A stretch of DNA of 10,968 nt from Bacteroidota bacterium (lineage in GTDB: Bacteria > Bacteroidota > Bacteroidia > Chitinophagales > Chitinophagaceae): positions 1-10,968 of the forward strand of contig CANHIR010000051.1 of the NCBI GenBank assembly GCA_947461015.1, written 5' to 3'. The first letter of the stretch is position 1. Every line of letters begins with the position of its first letter. The position numbers were made by a program, and so were the translations under genes. Shown piece by piece: positions 7,829 through 10,968 of this stretch. The notes beneath the pieces were generated by a model that saw only the letters and a program-made list of their open reading frames with translations, had not been told where the DNA came from and did no database searches.

Positions 7829-7857
7829 AAAAGGGCTTACTGTTGAGTAAGCCCTTT
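7829..7857 (-). terminator. his attenuator terminator (3:4 hairpin)
   Basis: Read leftward, AAAGGGCTTACT (7857-7846) and AGTAAGCCCTTT (7841-7830) form a perfect 12-bp stem with a CAAC loop. A short, interrupted T-rich tract follows. It lies between the His-codon leader peptide and hisG, and its left arm is shared with the antiterminator. The T tract is weaker than in the trp leader. Confidence 0.87.
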
Positions 7858-7908
7858 GGTTTAATATAGTTATATACCTACACACCCATAGCTTACCCTT
7901 TGGATAGC
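7845..7908 (-). promoter_or_regulatory. his attenuator: 1:2 hairpin and 2:3 antiterminator
   Basis: Segment 1 GCTATCC (7908-7902) can pair with segment 2 GGGTAAGC (7898-7891) over 7 bp with an AAA loop and one bulged A. Segment 2 can instead pair over 8 bp (one G-U) with GCTTACTC (7852-7845), which is inside the left arm of the terminator. Segment 1 begins two bases after the last His codon, so a ribosome stalled there would cover it and free segment 2 to form the antiterminator. The hisL stop codon (7895-7893) lies inside segment 2, so a ribosome finishing the peptide would block 2:3 and allow termination. Pairing was worked out by eye. Confidence 0.82.
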
Positions 7909-7940
7909 AAATGATGATGTATGTGGTTGTTTAAATTCAT
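7893..7940 (-). CDS. hisL: his operon leader peptide (HisL)
   Basis: A short frame encodes MNLNNHIHHHLLSKG (15 residues) and ends in TAA. Four of five consecutive codons are His (CAC at 7925-7923, then CAT three times at 7919-7911), directly upstream of a switchable terminator and hisG. This fits a leader that senses charged tRNA-His. The start is followed by TTA AAC AA, the same octamer found in trpL. The only plausible promoter ends 4 bases before the ATG, so the mRNA may be nearly leaderless. Confidence 0.87.
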   Translation of the reverse strand: MNLNNHIHHHLLSKG

Positions 7941-7968
7941 TTTGCAAATTTACGTTGCTTTTGCAAAA
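7941..7968. promoter_or_regulatory. Pair of TTTGCAAA palindromes in the his promoter
   Basis: TTTTGCAAAA (7959-7968) and TTTGCAAA (7941-7948) are perfect palindromes sharing an 8-base core, with centres 19 bp apart, about two helical turns. One lies in the spacer between the promoter elements and the other overlaps the end of the -7 box. They could be an operator for a dimeric regulator acting on the his unit or on the divergent GH16 gene. AT-rich DNA makes such palindromes fairly common, so this is tentative. Confidence 0.3.
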
Positions 7969-7975
7969 TCCCCAA
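7945..7975 (-). promoter_or_regulatory. Candidate his promoter (TTG-N20-TAAATTTG)
   Basis: On the minus strand TAAATTTG (7952-7945) fits the TAnnTTTG -7 consensus. TTG at 7975-7973 is 20 bases upstream, and a full TTTG at 7979-7976 is 23 bases upstream. Transcription would begin at about 7941-7938, at or next to the hisL ATG (7940). No better -7 match was found between hisL and the GH16 start. Confidence 0.5.
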
Positions 7976-8043
7976 CAAAAAAGGAATAAATTGCCTAAAT
8001 TGCTACAATAAAGTTTCAATAATTCAACAAACAATTGTTTTTT

Positions 8044-8901
8044 ATGCGCTTGATTACCCTATCTGCTATATTATCTATTATGTCTTTGTCTTTTTGTTCA
8101 ACAAAAGAAGCTCCAAGTCCTGCACCTACTCCAACTAATCCAACTACACCCACAACGCCTACAACACCTCCTGTTACGGACACGGCAAAAAAATTAGTGT
8201 GGTCTGATGAATTTGATAAAGGTACAAGACCGGACACTACAAAATGGGCATATAATATAGGTACAGGTAGTAATGGATGGGGAAACAATGAAGCCCAATA
8301 TTACACATCTGATTCTACTAATGCCAGAATTGAAAATGGAAGTTTAATAATTGAAGCAAGAAAAGAAAGTAAAGGAGGGAAAAATTATACTTCTGCAAGA
8401 TTACTTACACAAGGAAAAGCCTCTTGGACTTACGGGAGAATTGAAGTGCGTGCAAAACTTCCAAAAGGAGTAGGAACTTGGCCAGCTATTTGGATGTTAG
8501 GTGATAATATTAATACTGTAAATTGGCCTGCATGTGGTGAAATAGATATCATGGAACATGTAGGAAAAGAACAGGATATGGTGCTTTGGTCTACACATTC
8601 AAAATTAAATAACTGGTCACTAGGAACACAAAAAACAAACAAGGCAACCATTGATGGAGTATCTACCGCCTTCCATGTTTATAAAATTGAATGGTCCAAG
8701 GATTACATACAATTCTTTGTAGATGACAAGTTATACTACACATCTCCGAATGAAGGAAAGGGAACTGATTACTATCCATTTAACGCACCTCAATTTTTAT
8801 TACTCAACTTAGCCATTGGTGGAAACCTGGGAGGCCCAACAATTAATGATGCTATTTTCCCTTGTAGAATGGAAGTGGATTATGTAAGAATTTATCAATA
8901 A
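8044..8901 (+). CDS. GH16 family beta-glucanase, lipoprotein
   Basis: A 285-residue glycoside hydrolase of family 16, most like laminarinases (endo-beta-1,3-glucanases). The signal peptide ends in a lipobox LSFC with the lipidated cysteine at residue 18. A Thr/Pro-rich flexible linker (about 24-43, repeating PTT) tethers the catalytic domain. The domain opens with LVWSDEF and carries the GH16 signature EIDIME (166-171): Glu166 nucleophile, Asp168 helper, Glu171 acid/base. It closes with the typical MEVDYVRIYQ. ATG at 8044 is preferred over the upstream TTG at 8035 because it gives a compact lipoprotein signal. No clear -7 box was found upstream. The lactonase gene follows after 37 bases. Exact substrate (laminarin, lichenan or other) cannot be told; it acts at the cell envelope or surface. 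Confidence 0.92.
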   Translation: MRLITLSAILSIMSLSFCSTKEAPSPAPTPTNPTTPTTPTTPPVTDTAKKLVWSDEFDKGTRPDTTKWAYNIGTGSNGWGNNEAQYYTSDSTNARIENGSLIIEARKESKGGKNYTSARLLTQGKASWTYGRIEVRAKLPKGVGTWPAIWMLGDNINTVNWPACGEIDIMEHVGKEQDMVLWSTHSKLNNWSLGTQKTNKATIDGVSTAFHVYKIEWSKDYIQFFVDDKLYYTSPNEGKGTDYYPFNAPQFLLLNLAIGGNLGGPTINDAIFPCRMEVDYVRIYQ

Positions 8902-8938
8902 TCAATAACTTGAAAAAAGATAAAACTTCGCTACTTCT

Positions 8939-10048
8939 ATGAAATATATTTTAGGAGGCATCATTACAATTTTGTTTGGGATTCGTGTTCATGCACAAAC
9001 ACCCATTGCAAATTTATTGGTGGGTACGTATACTCAAAAAGGAAGTAAGGGAATTTATGTTTTTAATTTTGATACGGCAACTGGCAAAGCAATTGAACTA
9101 AGTCATACAGATAGCTGCACCAACCCTTCATTCCTTACCATTACTAAGGATAAAAAATATGTGTATGCCGTTAATGAAACTGGCAATGGTATGTTGTCTG
9201 CATTTTCATTCAATGACAATCATTTAAAACTTTTACAACAAAAAATTACCAAGGGTGCCGATCCTTGTTATATTTCACTAAGTCCCGATGAACATAACTT
9301 ATTTGTTGCCAATTATTCGGGAGGAAGTATTACACAGTTTCATAGATTCGCAGATGGGCTTATTTCCAACCCACAACAATTTATTCAACACACAGGCAGC
9401 AGTAAAAACATAAGTAGGCAAGAAAAAGCGCATGTACATGGCACTTTTTTTTCTCCAAATGGTGCTTATTTATTAACCCCCGATTTAGGGATGGATCAAA
9501 TTGCCATTTATCCATATTCTTATAAGACAAGTTTGCCTTTGAACTTAGAAAAAGTGGATACCATTATTTCCAAAGCCGGCGCAGGACCTAGGCATATTGT
9601 ATTCTCAAGCAATGGTCGCTATTTGTATGTGCTAGAAGAATTAACAGGAAGTATTAGCGCTTATGTTTTTGCAAAAGGGAAAGCAACTTTCATACAAACC
9701 GTTTATACCCACCCCCCTTCATTTACTGGAGCTCCAGGATCTGCGGATATACATATTTCACCAGACGGTTTATTTTTATATGCAAGCAATAGAGGTGAAG
9801 AAAATAATATTGCTAAATTTCCTATTTTATCAAACGGAAAATTAGACGATAAGAAAAAAACGTTTACAGCAAGTGGTGGTAAAAAGCCAAGAAATTTTAC
9901 AATAAGTAAGGATGGAAATTGGGTACTTGTCGCCAATCAAGATACTGACAATATCGTGATTTTTAAAAGAGATAAAATTACAGGTGAACTTACCAACACA
10001 GGAAATATTATAAAAATTTCAATGCCAGTTTGCTTAGTCCTGTTTTAA
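8939..10048 (+). CDS. Exported lactonase-family seven-bladed beta-propeller (6-phosphogluconolactonase-like)
   Basis: A 369-residue member of the YbhE/Pgl-type lactonase family, whose known members hydrolyse sugar lactones such as 6-phosphogluconolactone. The start ANLLVGTYT (24-32) and the repeated blade motifs fit well: PCYISLSPDEHNLFVANYSGG, HVHGTFFSPNGAYL, AGPRHIVFSSNGRYLYV, ADIHISPDGLFLYASNRG and RNFTISKDGNWVLVANQ. Unlike the cytoplasmic E. coli enzyme (about 331 residues), it has a Sec signal peptide (1-19, HA|QT) and so is probably periplasmic. That argues for an unphosphorylated lactone substrate (inference). It follows the GH16 gene with no terminator between. Its TAA stop overlaps the stop of the convergent SET-domain gene. 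Confidence 0.88.
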   Translation: MKYILGGIITILFGIRVHAQTPIANLLVGTYTQKGSKGIYVFNFDTATGKAIELSHTDSCTNPSFLTITKDKKYVYAVNETGNGMLSAFSFNDNHLKLLQQKITKGADPCYISLSPDEHNLFVANYSGGSITQFHRFADGLISNPQQFIQHTGSSKNISRQEKAHVHGTFFSPNGAYLLTPDLGMDQIAIYPYSYKTSLPLNLEKVDTIISKAGAGPRHIVFSSNGRYLYVLEELTGSISAYVFAKGKATFIQTVYTHPPSFTGAPGSADIHISPDGLFLYASNRGEENNIAKFPILSNGKLDDKKKTFTASGGKKPRNFTISKDGNWVLVANQDTDNIVIFKRDKITGELTNTGNIIKISMPVCLVLF

Positions 10049-10431
10049 TGTTGCTCAAACCAAACAGGCTCGCTTGACGGACCTTCCGGGCACATATAAT
10101 TGATAAACAACTCCTCACCTGTTTTAATTGCATGTAAAGTTTTTATGGAAATGGTCTCATTTTCAAAATCCATTTCATATGCGCAATTGGGGTTATTTGA
10201 ATGATTGTACATGGAGATATAACCAAGGGCTACTGCTGCCATCTTGCTATCTGCTCCCCATTCAAAAATATAGTCATATAATAAAGTTTGCTCTAATTTT
10301 TCTCTGCCACTTGCATCCACCACAATTACTGGTGCAATTTCGATAGTAATATGGGCTTCAATGGTTTCAGTTGTGAAGACACCCCTGCCTCTTTTATTAG
10401 ATGAAGCAATTGTTAAGAATGGAAGAATCAT
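10045..10431 (-). CDS. Small SET-domain protein (putative protein lysine methyltransferase)
   Basis: A 128-residue protein that is almost entirely a SET domain, the fold of S-adenosylmethionine-dependent lysine methyltransferases best known from eukaryotes. Landmarks in order are the N-terminal KRGRGVF (13-19), the knot motif YNHSNNPNC (75-83), and KTGEELFINY (103-112), whose final Tyr is the usual active-site position. It lacks the large pre-SET region of histone enzymes. The short C-terminal tail has a single Cys (114), so no zinc-binding post-SET is evident. The target is unknown. Its start is 46 bases from the divergent mgtE start, with no clear promoter (TATATTTA at about 10446-10439 on its strand is one base off the -7 consensus). 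Confidence 0.87.
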   Translation of the reverse strand: MILPFLTIASSNKRGRGVFTTETIEAHITIEIAPVIVVDASGREKLEQTLLYDYIFEWGADSKMAAVALGYISMYNHSNNPNCAYEMDFENETISIKTLHAIKTGEELFINYMCPEGPSSEPVWFEQH

Positions 10432-10477
10432 GACCTAAATATAGGGCATCCTTAGGATTTTTATTAACTTGCACCCG

Positions 10478-10968
10478 ATGTCAGAAGATTTAAAAATAGA
10501 AGAGGTTAATTTATCAGAAATTTTCTTAGAAGTTTTGTCAAATAATGACGAAGCCCTTTTAAATGAATTTTTAGATGAACAAAATATCAGCGACGTAGTC
10601 GAACTGGTGAATGAATTCCCGGAACAGGAGGCGAATATCATTGATCATATGACCGTTCACCGTGCGGTGAGTGTATTTAAGATACTGGATATTAATCAAC
10701 AAAAAGACATTATTAAGGAATTGCCCGCTCGTAAAACAGCTAAAATTCTGAATGAACTGCCTCCAGATGACCGTACCGACTTTTTAGAAGAATTACCCAA
10801 AGCCGCCATTAGAGATTTAATAAAATTATTGGATCCTGAAGAACGCAAAATTACCCTTTCGTTATTAGGCTATCCTGAGGACAGTGTGGGTCGTTTGATG
10901 ACACCAGATTATGTTTATGTGTATCCACAATATACAGTGGCTCAAGTATTGGATACAATACGCAAATA
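10478..10968 (+). CDS. mgtE: Magnesium transporter MgtE, N-terminal part (cut by window end)
   Basis: The first 163 codons of a gene running off the right edge. The product fits MgtE, a Mg2+ channel gated by cytoplasmic Mg2+. Residues 1-135 form the acidic helical N domain with its repeats ([63 protein letters not shown]). The first CBS domain begins at [22 protein letters not shown] (141-162). The rest of the CBS domains and the membrane helices lie beyond the window. ATG at 10478 gives the natural length of the N domain. The gene is divergent from the SET-domain gene. Confidence 0.93.
   Translation, partial: MSEDLKIEEVNLSEIFLEVLSNNDEALLNEFLDEQNISDVVELVNEFPEQEANIIDHMTVHRAVSVFKILDINQQKDIIKELPARKTAKILNELPPDDRTDFLEELPKAAIRDLIKLLDPEERKITLSLLGYPEDSVGRLMTPDYVYVYPQYTVAQVLDTIRK

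Noticed and set aside
7829..7857. The 12-bp hairpin as an ordinary terminator for a rightward gene
   Set aside because: No rightward gene ends here. The minus-strand context with a His-codon leader and shared antiterminator arm explains it better.
8035..8043. TTG start giving three extra residues on the GH16 protein
   Set aside because: ATG at 8044 gives a normal short lipoprotein signal with Cys at position 18, and nothing favours the TTG.
8016..8288. 90-codon minus-strand reading frame with Gly/Val repeats
   Set aside because: It is the antisense of the Thr/Pro linker and start of the GH16 gene; the repeats mirror the PTT codons and there is no independent support.
10432..10477. Promoter for mgtE (TAACTTG near 10465-10471)
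   Set aside because: It misses one T of the TAnnTTTG element and no well-placed TTTG lies upstream, so it is not called.

Overview
The window is chromosomal DNA of a Bacteroidota bacterium, and the protein style suggests a Chitinophagaceae-like relative (inference). Supporting signs are AT-rich DNA, promoter elements of the TTTG/TAnnTTTG type, almost no Shine-Dalgarno sequences, a short lipoprotein signal on a GH16 enzyme, and a bifunctional HisB. No mobile elements, CRISPR arrays, tRNA or rRNA genes were seen.

Layout. Positions 1-7940 are transcribed leftward (minus strand) and hold two amino-acid biosynthesis units in tandem. The first begins with a his leader peptide and attenuator (7829-7940), then hisG, hisD and hisC. 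Two genes for exported redox proteins follow (a sorbosone/glucose dehydrogenase-like propeller and a small cytochrome c), and then hisB. Five bases after the hisB stop a new promoter drives a trp leader peptide with three consecutive Trp codons, an attenuator, and trpE. trpE is the last complete gene on the left, and positions 1-60 after it show nothing decisive. hisH, hisA, hisF and hisI/E are not in the window.

From 8044 rightward lie a GH16 beta-glucanase lipoprotein and an exported lactonase-type beta-propeller, probably one unit. A small SET-domain gene converges on the lactonase gene, and the two stop codons share one TTAA. The window ends inside a divergent mgtE magnesium transporter gene.

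The strongest regulatory signals are the two leader regions. Each encodes a short peptide (18 or 15 residues) with a run of Trp or His codons. Each is followed by segments that can form a 1:2 hairpin, an 8-bp 2:3 antiterminator, or a strong 3:4 terminator before the first structural gene. This is the layout of classical ribosome-mediated transcription attenuation. The two leaders resemble each other in peptide start, codon layout and hairpin design.

The his leader would also control the dehydrogenase/cytochrome pair placed between hisC and hisB. Together with the GH16 enzyme and the exported lactonase, these proteins could form an envelope route from beta-glucan to sugar lactone to sugar acid, but that link is a hypothesis.
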